Assembly: GCF_013386765.1 (NCBI RefSeq)
Contig: NZ_JACARE010000037.1
Span: 1 to 64,000 of the forward strand
Direction of reading: 5' to 3'
Source: Pseudomonas yamanorum
GTDB taxonomy: Bacteria; Pseudomonadota; Gammaproteobacteria; Pseudomonadales; Pseudomonadaceae
Length of the DNA: 64,000 nucleotides
The notes under the pieces are model-generated. The model was not told where the DNA came from and did no database searches. It saw nothing but the letters and a program-made list of their open reading frames with translations. The position numbers and the translations under genes are program-made. Position 1 is the first letter of the stretch, and the number at the start of each line of letters is the position of its first letter. Shown piece by piece: positions 16,601 to 25,748 of this stretch.

Positions 16601-18142
16601 ATGCCCCGTAAAACCTGGCGCGCCGCGCTCGCCGCCTATGCCAGCCCCTCGACGTTAGTGCTGTTGCTGCTCGGCTTTGCTGCCGGCTTGCCTTACATGT
16701 TGGTGTTCTCGACGCTTTCGGTGTGGTTGCGTGAGGCCGGTGTGGCCCGCGAAACCATCGGTTATGCGAGCCTGATCGGCCTGGCATACGCCTTCAAGTG
16801 GGTCTGGTCGCCCTTGCTCGACCAATGGCGCCTGCCGCTGCTCGGCAAGCTCGGACGTCGTCGTTCCTGGCTGGTACTGTCCCAGACGCTGGTGATCCTC
16901 GGATTGATCGGCATGGGGTTCTGCGATCCGCAAAAGCACCTGTCCTGGCTGATCGCCATCGCCGTGATCGTCGCCTTCGCTTCCGCCACGCAAGATATCG
17001 CCGTCGACGCCTACCGCCTGGAAATCGCCAGCGACAGCCAGCAGGCCGCGTTGGCCGCCAGCTATATGTCCGGTTATCGCGTGGCCGCCCTGCTGGCCAC
17101 CGCGGGTGCACTGTTTTTCGCTGAAGGCTTTGGCTCCACCGGCTTCAATTACAAGCACTCGGCGTGGGCTGGCACTTATGTGCTGTTCGGTGCGCTGATG
17201 GTGCCTGCGTTGCTGACCACCCTGTTCATGCGCGAACCCAATGTGCCACTGCGCACCCAGTTACAGGCCGGGCGCTACAGTTTTGCGCACCAGTTGGTCT
17301 CGGTGTTCGTACTGATCGTGCTGTTGGTGTCGGTACCGGCGATGTTTACCCAGCTGTACAACACAGACTTCGCCAGCGTGCTGTTCCACGGCGTCAGCCT
17401 GCTGGATCTGCTGCTGGAAGACCGCGCGTTCCTGCGGGCCATCCTCTATATCATCCTGACCACCCTGTGCCTGTCGACCATGGGTCGCCGAGGCCTGGCG
17501 CCGGTGCTCACGCCGGTCAACGACTTCATCCTGCGCTACCGCTGGCAAGCCTTCCTGCTGCTGGGGTTGATTGCGACCTATCGGATGTCGGACACGGTGA
17601 TGGGCGTGATGGCCAACGTGTTCTATATCGACCAGGGGTTTACCAAGGACCAGATCGCCGGCGTCAGCAAGGTGTTCGGCCTGATCATGACCCTGCTGGG
17701 TGCCGGCATGGGCGGCCTGCTGATCGTGCGCTTCGGCATCCTGCCGATCCTGTTTATCGGCGGCATTGCATCGGCCGGTACCAACCTGCTGTTCGTGATG
17801 CTCGCCGACATGGGCCCGGACCTGCAGATGCTGATTTTCACCATCTCCCTGGATAACTTCAGCTCAGGCATGGCGACCTCAGCATTCGTCGCGTACCTGT
17901 CGAGCCTGACCAACCTGAAATTCTCTGCCACCCAATACGCCTTGCTCAGCTCGATCATGTTGCTGCTGCCACGCTTGATCGGCGGGTATTCAGGGGTGAT
18001 GGTCGAGAAATTCGGTTACCACAACTTCTTCCTGGTCACCTGCCTGCTGGGTGTGCCGACGCTGATCCTGATCGCCTTGCACTGGTTCCAGGAAAGCCGG
18101 CGGATTCGCTTGAATCCTCCCGAGGAAAACGAATCACTGTAG
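16601..18142 (+). CDS. ampG: AmpG muropeptide permease
   Basis: The 513-residue major-facilitator transporter has about 14 transmembrane helices. It brings GlcNAc-anhydroMurNAc peptides from the periplasm into the cytoplasm for cell-wall recycling and so influences AmpR-dependent beta-lactamase induction. Family stretches include the start LLLLGFAAGLPYMLVFSTLSVWLREAGV, TQDIAVDAYRLEI (about 127-139, conserved acidic charges) and the late SGMATSAFVAYLSSLTN. It ends in a short hydrophilic tail. A REP element begins at its stop codon. Confidence 0.92.
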   Translation: MPRKTWRAALAAYASPSTLVLLLLGFAAGLPYMLVFSTLSVWLREAGVARETIGYASLIGLAYAFKWVWSPLLDQWRLPLLGKLGRRRSWLVLSQTLVILGLIGMGFCDPQKHLSWLIAIAVIVAFASATQDIAVDAYRLEIASDSQQAALAASYMSGYRVAALLATAGALFFAEGFGSTGFNYKHSAWAGTYVLFGALMVPALLTTLFMREPNVPLRTQLQAGRYSFAHQLVSVFVLIVLLVSVPAMFTQLYNTDFASVLFHGVSLLDLLLEDRAFLRAILYIILTTLCLSTMGRRGLAPVLTPVNDFILRYRWQAFLLLGLIATYRMSDTVMGVMANVFYIDQGFTKDQIAGVSKVFGLIMTLLGAGMGGLLIVRFGILPILFIGGIASAGTNLLFVMLADMGPDLQMLIFTISLDNFSSGMATSAFVAYLSSLTNLKFSATQYALLSSIMLLLPRLIGGYSGVMVEKFGYHNFFLVTCLLGVPTLILIALHWFQESRRIRLNPPEENESL

Positions 18143-18224
18143 GAGCTGGCTTGCCCGCGATAGCATCACCGCGGTGCAACTGATACACCGTGTTGCCTGC
18201 ATCGCAGGCAAGCCAGCTCCCACA
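18138..18224. repeat. REP-type inverted pair, GGAGCTGGCTTGC class
   Basis: Two REP cores face each other: TGTAGGAGCTGGCTTGCC at the left and GGCAAGCCAGCTCCCACA at the right. The left core overlaps the ampG stop codon. The same class recurs at 31359, 33491 and 57919. Confidence 0.85.
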
Positions 18225-18321
18225 GAAGCCCCGCTCCAGCAACCAGATGCCTGTACGTCGGCAGCAAGCGCCCGTACAATCCAAAGTCATTTAAAGTCCA
18301 AGCAACCGACAACGGCCTACC

Positions 18322-20037
18322 ATGCGCACCAGTCAATATTTGCTCGCCACACAGAAAGAAACGCCTTCCGACGCGGTCGTGATCAGCCATCAGCTGATGC
18401 TGCGCGCCGGCATGATCCGCAAACTGGCCTCGGGCCTGTACACCTGGCTGCCCATGGGCTTGAAGGTGATGCGCAAGGTCGAAGCCATCGTTCGTGAAGA
18501 AATGAACGCTGCCGGCTCTCTGGAAGTGTTGATGCCGAGCACCCAACCGGCTGAGCTGTGGCAGGAATCCGGGCGCTGGGAAGAGTACGGCCCTGAATTG
18601 CTGCGCTTCAAGGATCGTCACGGCCGCGATTTCTGCGCCGGCCCGACCCACGAAGAAGTCATCACCGACCTGATGCGCAACGAGTTGAGCAGCTACAAGC
18701 AGCTGCCCCTCAACCTGTATCAGATCCAGACCAAGTTCCGTGACGAAATCCGCCCACGCTTCGGTTTGATGCGCGGCCGTGAATTCATCATGAAGGACGC
18801 CTATTCGTTCCACGCTGACCAGGCGTCCCTGCAGGTCACCTACGACCGCATGCACACCGCCTATTGCAACGTGTTCACCCGCCTGGGCCTGAAATTCCGC
18901 CCGGTTGAAGCGGACAACGGTTCCATCGGCGGTGCCGGCTCCCACGAGTTCCACGTGCTGGCCGAATCCGGTGAAGACGATATCGTGTTCAGCAACGGTT
19001 CCGACTACGCGGCGAACATCGAGAAAGCCGAAGCCGTGCCACGGGAAACTTCCCGCCCTGCGCCAAGCGAAGAGCTGCGCCTGGTGGACACGCCTGAGAC
19101 CAAGACCATCGCGGCCCTGGTGGAAAAATTCAATCTGCCGATTGAAAAGACCATCAAGACCCTGATCGTGCGTGCCGAGGAAGAAGGCAAGCTGATCGCC
19201 CTGGTGATTCGTGGCGACCACGAGCTTAACGAAATCAAGGCCGCCCAGCAGCCAGGCGTTGCCAGCCCGCTGGTCATGGCCACCGACTCCGAACTGCGCG
19301 ACGCCATTGGCGCCGGCGCCGGTTCCCTGGGTCCGTTGAACCTGCCGCTGCCGATCATCATCGACCGTTCGGTTGAGCTGATGAGCGACTTCGGCATCGG
19401 TGCCAACATCGATGACAAGCACTACTTCGGCGTGAACTGGGAACGTGACCTGCCGGTTCCGACCGTGGCCGACCTGCGTAACGTGGTAGCCGGCGATCCA
19501 AGCCCGGATGGCAAGGGCACGCTTGAAATCAAGCGCGGCATCGAAGTCGGGCACATCTTCCAGCTGGGCAACAAATACAGCAAGGCGATGAAGTGCGAAG
19601 TGCTGGGCGAGAACGGCAAGCCGATCACCCTGGAAATGGGCTGCTACGGCATTGGTGTTTCCCGCGTGGTTGCGGCTGCCATCGAGCAGAACAACGACGA
19701 GAAAGGCATCATCTGGAGCGACGCCCTGGCGCCATTCCAGGTTGCCCTGGTACCGCTGCGCTACGAAACCGAGCAAGTACGCGAAGCCACCGACAAGCTG
19801 TACGCCGAACTGACGGCTGCCGGCTTTGAAGTGCTGCTGGATGATCGGGACAAGAAAACCAGCCCGGGCATCAAGTTCGCCGACATGGAACTGATTGGCA
19901 TCCCGCACCGGATCGTGGTCAGTGACCGCGGCCTGGCCGATGGCAATCTGGAATACAAGAGCCGGACCGAAGCCGAAGCCCAACCGTTGCCGGTGGCTGA
20001 CGTGCTGTCTTTCCTTCAGGCGCGTATTCGTCGCTGA
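18322..20037 (+). CDS. proS: Prolyl-tRNA synthetase
   Basis: The 571-residue class II synthetase charges tRNA-Pro. It has the N-terminal motif 1 region (RTSQYLLATQKETP onward), motif 2 (FRDEIRPRFGLMRGREFIMKDAYSF, about 136-160), a long insertion domain (about 225-405) of the editing type that hydrolyses Ala-tRNA-Pro, motif 3 (GCYGIGVSRVVAA, about 440-452) and the C-terminal anticodon-binding domain with LDDRDKKTSPGIKFADMELIGIPHR. Full length. A 20-base gap separates it from the downstream lipoprotein gene. Confidence 0.97.
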   Translation: MRTSQYLLATQKETPSDAVVISHQLMLRAGMIRKLASGLYTWLPMGLKVMRKVEAIVREEMNAAGSLEVLMPSTQPAELWQESGRWEEYGPELLRFKDRHGRDFCAGPTHEEVITDLMRNELSSYKQLPLNLYQIQTKFRDEIRPRFGLMRGREFIMKDAYSFHADQASLQVTYDRMHTAYCNVFTRLGLKFRPVEADNGSIGGAGSHEFHVLAESGEDDIVFSNGSDYAANIEKAEAVPRETSRPAPSEELRLVDTPETKTIAALVEKFNLPIEKTIKTLIVRAEEEGKLIALVIRGDHELNEIKAAQQPGVASPLVMATDSELRDAIGAGAGSLGPLNLPLPIIIDRSVELMSDFGIGANIDDKHYFGVNWERDLPVPTVADLRNVVAGDPSPDGKGTLEIKRGIEVGHIFQLGNKYSKAMKCEVLGENGKPITLEMGCYGIGVSRVVAAAIEQNNDEKGIIWSDALAPFQVALVPLRYETEQVREATDKLYAELTAAGFEVLLDDRDKKTSPGIKFADMELIGIPHRIVVSDRGLADGNLEYKSRTEAEAQPLPVADVLSFLQARIRR

Positions 20038-20057
20038 AAACCAGATCAAGAGTCGTC

Positions 20058-21011
20058 ATGTTCAAGCGAAACACCATAGCCCTGGGGGGCGCCACGTTAT
20101 GTGGCGCCCTGCTGGTCAGCGGCTGCGCCAACCAGATGTCGCAACGCAGCGAGCACGAGGAACGCATCGAGCGCAAATTGCTCGATCACAGCCTGCAGAT
20201 CGATGTGGGCGAGCCCAAGGTGCTGGAGCTGCCGCAACGCCGGGTTCGCATTCACGAGCAAAAGACCTTTGAGGTCACCGAATTCGAAGTCACCCGTCGC
20301 TACGACCGCTACACGCCCTACCAGCCTTGGCGCAAACTCTATGAGATGCCCCTTGGCGCGGTTGCGCTCGTGGCGGGTGTCGGCGCCAACGTGGCGAATA
20401 TCTTCGCCCTGGGCAACCTGCCTGCGAGCATGACCCGCGACTGGCTCAGCTACGGCGTGGACGGGATCAACCCGTTCATGAACGTGCAATCCAACGGCCG
20501 TGCGCAACAGAACCTGGCGGGCATCGATGAAGTCCAGCGCGACAAGCGCGTGGAGTATTCGAGCCTGCCCTGGAGCGAGCGCCCGGTGCAGGTGACCGCC
20601 GGCAAGCAAACCTTTGACCTGACCACCGACCGTAATGGCGTACTGCGCCTGAACCTGTTGGACAGCCCGTTTGCCGAACATGACCTGAACCGCATCAGCA
20701 CCCTGAAGATCAGTGTTGAGGATGCCCAGGATGACGTGCATTCGGACTCGTCACTGGCCATCAGCAGCACCCTGCGGGGCAAATTGCTCGAAGCACATGC
20801 GCTGATCTACGACGACCTGGAAGACGACGAGGTCAACGAGTGGGTGCACCGGGTCAAGCGCCTGTCGGAGCTGGGCCTGGAAGAGGAAGCCAGTGAGCTT
20901 GAACAAAGCCTGATCGAGCTGACCCGTAATGATCCGGAGCTGCAGCAGGAATTCCTGCAGGCCTTGACCAAGGATGCAGGTCGCCTGGTAGCAGACCCTG
21001 AGGCACGCTAA
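20058..21011 (+). CDS. Predicted lipoprotein of unknown function
   Basis: The 317-residue protein has a lipoprotein signal peptide with lipobox LLVSGC (Cys23) and Ala after it, so it is probably lipid-anchored, likely in the outer membrane. A basic and acidic region follows, then a short hydrophobic segment (MPLGAVALVAGVGANVANIFALG, about 95-117) and a C-terminal acidic helical part (about 250-317; DDLEDDEVNEWVHRVKRLSEL). I do not recognise the family. It follows proS by 20 bases and may be co-transcribed. Confidence 0.7.
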   Translation: MFKRNTIALGGATLCGALLVSGCANQMSQRSEHEERIERKLLDHSLQIDVGEPKVLELPQRRVRIHEQKTFEVTEFEVTRRYDRYTPYQPWRKLYEMPLGAVALVAGVGANVANIFALGNLPASMTRDWLSYGVDGINPFMNVQSNGRAQQNLAGIDEVQRDKRVEYSSLPWSERPVQVTAGKQTFDLTTDRNGVLRLNLLDSPFAEHDLNRISTLKISVEDAQDDVHSDSSLAISSTLRGKLLEAHALIYDDLEDDEVNEWVHRVKRLSELGLEEEASELEQSLIELTRNDPELQQEFLQALTKDAGRLVADPEAR

Positions 21012-21017
21012 CCTCCC

Positions 21018-21106
21018 GTAGCAGCTGTCGAGCCCCAGCGAGGCTGCGTCAGCGGTGTCCCTGATACACCGCTGACGCAGCCTCGCTGGGGCTCGACAGC
21101 TGCTAC
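21018..21106. repeat. Large perfect palindrome, GTAGCAGCTGTCGAGCC class
   Basis: Arms 21018-21058 and 21066-21106 are exact 41-base reverse complements around a 7-base loop. The unit GTAGCAGCTGTCGAGCC is shared by 27093-27205, and in shortened form by 39695-39801. It fills the space between the convergent lipoprotein gene and dinB and could end or stabilise both transcripts. Confidence 0.9.
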
Positions 21107-21115
21107 GCGGATAAC

Positions 21116-22174
21116 CTACCAACACAGCTCAAGCTGCTCGTTGCCGTTACTCAAATCCAGCAATCGAACCCCAATCCCCAGCAATCGCACCGGCTTGCCG
21201 CCGCGATTGAACGCCTGGGTCAACAGCTGCCGATAACTCTCCAGGTCCCGCCCTGCTCCGGCCTGTTCCAGGGTCGTCTGGGTAAAGTCGTGAAACTTCA
21301 CTTTGACGAACGGCTTGCCCGCCCGATAGCTACTGTCGATGCGCGCCATGCGCCCGGCGAGGGTGTCCATCAGTTCAGGCAATTTTTCCAGGCAACTGGG
21401 CAGGTCCGGCAGGTCGACATCGTAGGTATTTTCCACACTGATGGACTGCCGCCGGCTGTCGTTCTGCACCACACGGTCATCGATCCCACGAGCCAGGCTC
21501 CAGAGGCGCTCGCCAAAGCTGCCGAATTCACGCACCAGCGCCAGCTTGTTCCAGTCCCGCAGTTGCAGGCAATCCTCAATCCCCAACCGCGCCAGCTTGT
21601 CAGCCGTGACCTTGCCCACGCCGTGGAGCTTTTTCACCGGCAGCGCCGAGACAAAGTCTTCGACCTGGTCGGGGGTGATCACAAACAATCCGTTGGGCTT
21701 TTTCCAGTCGCTGGCGATCTTGGCGAGGAACTTGTTCGGCGCCACGCCCGCAGAAACGGTGATGTGCAATTGGTTGGAGACCCGCCGGCGAATGTCCTGG
21801 GCAATGCGCGTGGCACTGCCGCCGAAATGTGGGCTGTCAGAGACGTCCAGGTAGGCTTCGTCCAGGGACAACGGTTCGATCAGGTCGGTGTAGTCGCGAA
21901 AGATCGTCTGGATTTCCTTGGACGCTTCTTTATAGGCATCCATGCGCGGTTTGACGATGGTCAGGTCCGGGCACAGCTTCAAGGCGTGCCGGGACGACAT
22001 GGCCGAACGTACACCGTAGGCCCGCGCCTCATAGTTGCAGGTGGCGATCACCCCGCGCCGGTCTGCCGAGCCGCCCACCGCCAGCGGTTTTTGCGCCAGG
22101 GTCGGGTCGTCGCGCATCTCGATGGCGGCGTAGAAGCAATCACAGTCGACGTGGATGATTTTGCGCTGCGTCAT
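21116..22174 (-). CDS. dinB: DNA polymerase IV
   Basis: The 352-residue Y-family translesion polymerase begins MTQRKIIHVDCDCFYAAIEMRDDP (metal-binding Asp and steric Tyr region) and carries the catalytic SLDEAYLDVS motif (about 102-111), the helix-hairpin-helix LHGVGKVTADKL, and the little-finger domain with a C-terminal region ending ELCW. It bypasses lesions at low fidelity during the SOS response. The start MTQRK was chosen because the preceding in-frame stretch lacks homology and a ribosome site. A LexA-box candidate lies 58 bases upstream. Confidence 0.95.
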   Translation of the reverse strand: MTQRKIIHVDCDCFYAAIEMRDDPTLAQKPLAVGGSADRRGVIATCNYEARAYGVRSAMSSRHALKLCPDLTIVKPRMDAYKEASKEIQTIFRDYTDLIEPLSLDEAYLDVSDSPHFGGSATRIAQDIRRRVSNQLHITVSAGVAPNKFLAKIASDWKKPNGLFVITPDQVEDFVSALPVKKLHGVGKVTADKLARLGIEDCLQLRDWNKLALVREFGSFGERLWSLARGIDDRVVQNDSRRQSISVENTYDVDLPDLPSCLEKLPELMDTLAGRMARIDSSYRAGKPFVKVKFHDFTQTTLEQAGAGRDLESYRQLLTQAFNRGGKPVRLLGIGVRLLDLSNGNEQLELCW

Positions 22175-22231
22175 ATATAAGGCAGTGGTTCTGGGCAGAA
22201 AACGAACAGGCGGGCAGTATCTCACTCACAC

Positions 22232-22247
22232 CTGTATATAGCACCAG
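22232..22247 (-). promoter_or_regulatory. LexA (SOS) box upstream of dinB
   Basis: CTGTATATAGCACCAG has the LexA form CTG-N10-CAG with an AT-rich interior. It lies 58 bases before the dinB ATG, as expected for an SOS-controlled polymerase gene. Confidence 0.8.
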
Positions 22248-22424
22248 TAGTTTGAATCTTCCGCCTAAGCGGTGGGAAAATTCGCACATGAATTCATTTT
22301 CTCAATCGAAACTCACCCCCCGATAGAGCTGAAAGCCTCGGCCAGACTGGCCCGCAGGCCCATCAAGGGGCCACCTTGGAGAGCTAACCGATTGAACCAC
22401 AAGCGCTTTTCTTTGAATCAGCGG

Positions 22425-22452
22425 TTGACACACTCGCGTTCCTCTGTAGAAT
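22425..22452 (+). promoter_or_regulatory. Sigma70 promoter of the first fMet tRNA gene
   Basis: TTGACA at 22425-22430 and TAGAAT at 22447-22452 are 16 bases apart. The tRNA starts 13 bases after the -10 box. Confidence 0.85.
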
Positions 22453-22465
22453 GCCGACACACAGA

Positions 22466-22542
<77 letters not shown>

Positions 22543-22548
22543 AACATC

Positions 22549-22580
22549 AAAAAAGGCTACTCGAAAGAGTGGCCTTTTTT
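22549..22580 (+). terminator. Terminator of fMet tRNA copy 1
   Basis: The stem AAAAAAGGC-T-ACTC pairs with GAGT-G-GCCTTTTTT around a GAAA loop and ends in a T run. Confidence 0.85.
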
Positions 22581-22707
22581 GTGCCTGTCTGTTTTAGCCC
22601 TCTTTTCGATTGTCTGACAAAAAACCTTTTCCAATCGCGCACTTACCACCCGTGCGTGACAATCCGAGGCTAATTCGCACTTATTTGACCCATCGGCCGA
22701 TTAACGG

Positions 22708-22735
22708 TTGACACCCCGGCGTTGCTCTGTAGAAT
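22708..22735 (+). promoter_or_regulatory. Sigma70 promoter of the second fMet tRNA gene
   Basis: TTGACA at 22708-22713 and TAGAAT at 22730-22735 have the same 16-base spacing and the same distance to the tRNA as copy 1. Confidence 0.85.
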
Positions 22736-22748
22736 GCCGCCACACAGA

Positions 22749-22825
<77 letters not shown>

Positions 22826-22831
22826 AACATC

Positions 22832-22863
22832 AAAAAAGGCTGCTCGAAAGAGTGGCCTTTTTT
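22832..22863 (+). terminator. Terminator of fMet tRNA copy 2
   Basis: The same hairpin design as copy 1 is present, with GCTC in place of ACTC in the left arm, followed by a six-T run. Confidence 0.85.
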
Positions 22864-23105
22864 GTATCTGACGAAAAAGTCCTTTTGAAACAATGGCATG
22901 GCATCTTTCATGAAACCGTACACGGTTTGTAGAGTCCATCTCATTGCAAGCTATGCTAAGTCTTCAAGCACTGTCCTTCTACGACCAATGGGCGCTGTCG
23001 CTGCACTTCGCGATACGCGTTAATATTTGTAATTATTTTGTCCATAGGGATTGGTAACTTGGCTGGATACCTCCATCCTGTCGCGCACAATCCACGAGGT
23101 GATTG

Positions 23106-25748
23106 ATGCGCGCCAACTCGTCTGAACCACAAGACACTGTCACAGCGACACAACCGATCACTCCCACCCGTTTGCGCTGGCTGGATCTGTTGAGCAAATA
23201 CCGCCAACCCATCGGGCTGGCCGTCACGTTGTTGCTGTTCGCAATCGCCCTTATTGCCTGTCGCCACCTGCTGCTTGAGCTGGACTTGTACGCGCTCCAC
23301 GATTCGATCCTGGAAGTGCCGAAACCTGCACTGCTGGGCGCATTCGGTGCCGCGGTCGCAGGCTTTATCATTTTGCTGGGCTATGAGTTTTCCGGCGCCC
23401 GCTATGCCGGGGTGAAACTGCCGGCCAAGACCCTGGCCTACGGCGGCTTTACCGCATTCGCCATCGGCAACGCCATTGGCCTGTCGATGCTCTCGGGCGG
23501 CTCGGTGCGCTACCGTTTATATGCACGGTATGGCGTCGGCGCCTCGGAAGTGGCCCGCATGACCGTGTTTGCCAGCCTCGCCCTGGGTTGCGCCCTGCCA
23601 CCACTGGCAGCCCTGGCCACCCTGAGCAACCTGCCCGCCGCCTCCAACGCACTGCATTTGCCGGCGAGCCTGCTCGGCGGTATCGCAGGCGCTGTACTGT
23701 TGTTGACCGCAGCACTGTGCATCGGCATCTACCGTCGTCGCCTGCCGGAACAACCGTATCCGGACAACCTGCTGGTCAAGGCCGGGCGCCGCACCCTGCG
23801 CCTGCCAGGCCGTCGCCTGACCTTCCTGCAACTGATCATCACCGCCCTCGACGTCGCCGCTGCCGCCACCGTGCTTTATCTGCTGCTGCCGGAAGCGCCG
23901 CCCTTCGGCCCGTTCCTGCTGGTGTACCTGCTGGCCCTGGCCGCGGGTGTGCTCAGCCATGTGCCGGGCGGTGTCGGGGTATTCGAAGCGATCCTGCTGG
24001 CGGCCTTTGCCGACAAGCTTGGCGCTGCGCCACTGGCGGCCGCCTTGCTGCTGTACCGGATGATCTACGTGGTGCTGCCGCTGTTGATCGCCTGTGTGTT
24101 CCTGCTGATCAATGAAGCCCAGCGCCTGTTCCAGACGCAGCAAAGCCTGCGGGCGGCCTCGGGCCTGGCCGCACCGATCCTGGCCGTACTGGTTTTTTTG
24201 TCCGGCGTGGTCCTGCTGTTTTCCGGCGCAACCCCGGAAATCGACTCACGCCTGGAAAACATCGGCTTCCTGATTCCTCATCGCCTGATTGACGCTTCGC
24301 ACTTTGGTGCCAGCCTGATCGGCGTGCTCTGCCTGTTGCTGGCACAAGGACTGCGTCGCCGGTTGTCCGCCGCGTGGATGCTGACCATGGTGCTGCTGCT
24401 GACCGGCGCCCTGCTCTCGCTGCTCAAGGGTTTCGACTGGGAAGAAGCCAGCCTGATGACCATGACGGCGGTGCTGCTGGCGATCTTCCGGCGCTCGTTC
24501 TACCGCGCCAGCCGCCTGACTGAACTGCCATTCTCGCCGCTGTACCTGGTGGCGAGCGTGTGCGTGCTCGGTGCGTCGATCTGGCTGCTGTTGTTCGCCT
24601 ACCAGGACGTGCCCTACAGCCATCAGCTGTGGTGGCAGTTCACCCTCGACGCCAACGCCCCACGTGGCCTGCGCTCGCTGCTGGGCGCTGCCGTGGTATT
24701 GGTGGTGGTCTCGCTGACCTGGCTGCTGCGCACCGCGCGCCCGATCATCCACCTGCCAACACCCGACGAACTGGAACGCGCCACCAAGATCCTGATGAAC
24801 TCGGCGCAACCCGACGGCGGCCTGGCCCTGACCGGCGACAAGGCCCTGCTGTTTCACCCCAACGACGAAGCGTTCCTGATGTACGCGCGTCGCGGTCGCA
24901 GCCTGGTGGCCTTGTATGACCCGATCGGCCCGACCCTGCAACGGGCCGAGATGATCTGGCAGTTCCGTGACCTGTGCGACATTCACCATGCGCGCCCGGT
25001 GTTCTACCAGGTGCGGGCAGAGAACCTGCCGTACTACATGGACATCGGCCTGACCGCGATCAAACTGGGCGAAGAAGCCCGGGTCGACTTGAAACGCTTT
25101 GACCTGGAAGCCAAGGGCAAAGAGATGAAGGACCTGCGCTACACCTGGAACCGCGGGACCCGTGACGGCCTGTCCCTGGAGATCCACGAAGCCGGCCAGG
25201 CCCCGATGGAGGAGCTGAAAGTCATCTCCGACGCGTGGCTGACCGGCAAGAACGTGCGGGAAAAGGGCTTTTCCCTCGGACGATTCAGCGACGACTACCT
25301 CAAGCACTTTCGTATTGCGATCATTCGCTTCGAAGGGCGCCCGGTAGCGTTTGCGAACCTGCTTGAGACCTACAGCCATGACCTGGCCAGTCTCGACCTG
25401 ATGCGTGCGCACCCGGACGCGCCGAAGTTGACCATGGAATTCATGATGGTCGGCCTGATTCAACATTATAAGAACCATGGCTACGCCCGCTTCAGCCTCG
25501 GCATGGTGCCGTTGTCGGGCCTGCAACCACGACGTGGCGCCCCGCTGACCCAACGCCTGGGCTCGATGGTGTTCCGCCGTGGCGAGCAACTGTATAACTT
25601 CCAAGGCTTGCGCCGCTTCAAAGACAAGTTCCAGCCTGACTGGGAACCCCGTTACATGGCCGTGCCCGCAGGACTTGATCCGCTGGTGGCACTGGCCGAT
25701 ACCGCCGCCCTGATTGCGGGCGGCTTGACTGGATTGGTGAAACGCTGA
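23106..25748 (+). CDS. mprF: MprF aminoacyl-phosphatidylglycerol synthase/flippase
   Basis: The 880-residue inner-membrane protein has an N-terminal polytopic half with about 12-14 helices (residues 35-530) that flips the lipid and a C-terminal cytosolic DUF2156 domain (about 545-860). The latter transfers an amino acid from charged tRNA to phosphatidylglycerol, lowering surface charge. Stretches such as GKNVREKGFSLGRFSDDYL and KFMMVGLIQHY-like EFMMVGLI mark the synthase domain. In P. aeruginosa the enzyme is alanyl-specific; specificity here is not readable. ATG at 23106 follows GAGGTG. Its stop overlaps the next start (TGATG), so the two genes are translationally coupled. Confidence 0.92.
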   Translation: MRANSSEPQDTVTATQPITPTRLRWLDLLSKYRQPIGLAVTLLLFAIALIACRHLLLELDLYALHDSILEVPKPALLGAFGAAVAGFIILLGYEFSGARYAGVKLPAKTLAYGGFTAFAIGNAIGLSMLSGGSVRYRLYARYGVGASEVARMTVFASLALGCALPPLAALATLSNLPAASNALHLPASLLGGIAGAVLLLTAALCIGIYRRRLPEQPYPDNLLVKAGRRTLRLPGRRLTFLQLIITALDVAAAATVLYLLLPEAPPFGPFLLVYLLALAAGVLSHVPGGVGVFEAILLAAFADKLGAAPLAAALLLYRMIYVVLPLLIACVFLLINEAQRLFQTQQSLRAASGLAAPILAVLVFLSGVVLLFSGATPEIDSRLENIGFLIPHRLIDASHFGASLIGVLCLLLAQGLRRRLSAAWMLTMVLLLTGALLSLLKGFDWEEASLMTMTAVLLAIFRRSFYRASRLTELPFSPLYLVASVCVLGASIWLLLFAYQDVPYSHQLWWQFTLDANAPRGLRSLLGAAVVLVVVSLTWLLRTARPIIHLPTPDELERATKILMNSAQPDGGLALTGDKALLFHPNDEAFLMYARRGRSLVALYDPIGPTLQRAEMIWQFRDLCDIHHARPVFYQVRAENLPYYMDIGLTAIKLGEEARVDLKRFDLEAKGKEMKDLRYTWNRGTRDGLSLEIHEAGQAPMEELKVISDAWLTGKNVREKGFSLGRFSDDYLKHFRIAIIRFEGRPVAFANLLETYSHDLASLDLMRAHPDAPKLTMEFMMVGLIQHYKNHGYARFSLGMVPLSGLQPRRGAPLTQRLGSMVFRRGEQLYNFQGLRRFKDKFQPDWEPRYMAVPAGLDPLVALADTAALIAGGLTGLVKR

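Noticed and set aside
18166..20049. Very long open frame (about 627 codons) opposite proS
   Set aside because: It is the antisense shadow of a highly conserved GC-rich gene and the product has no recognisable features.
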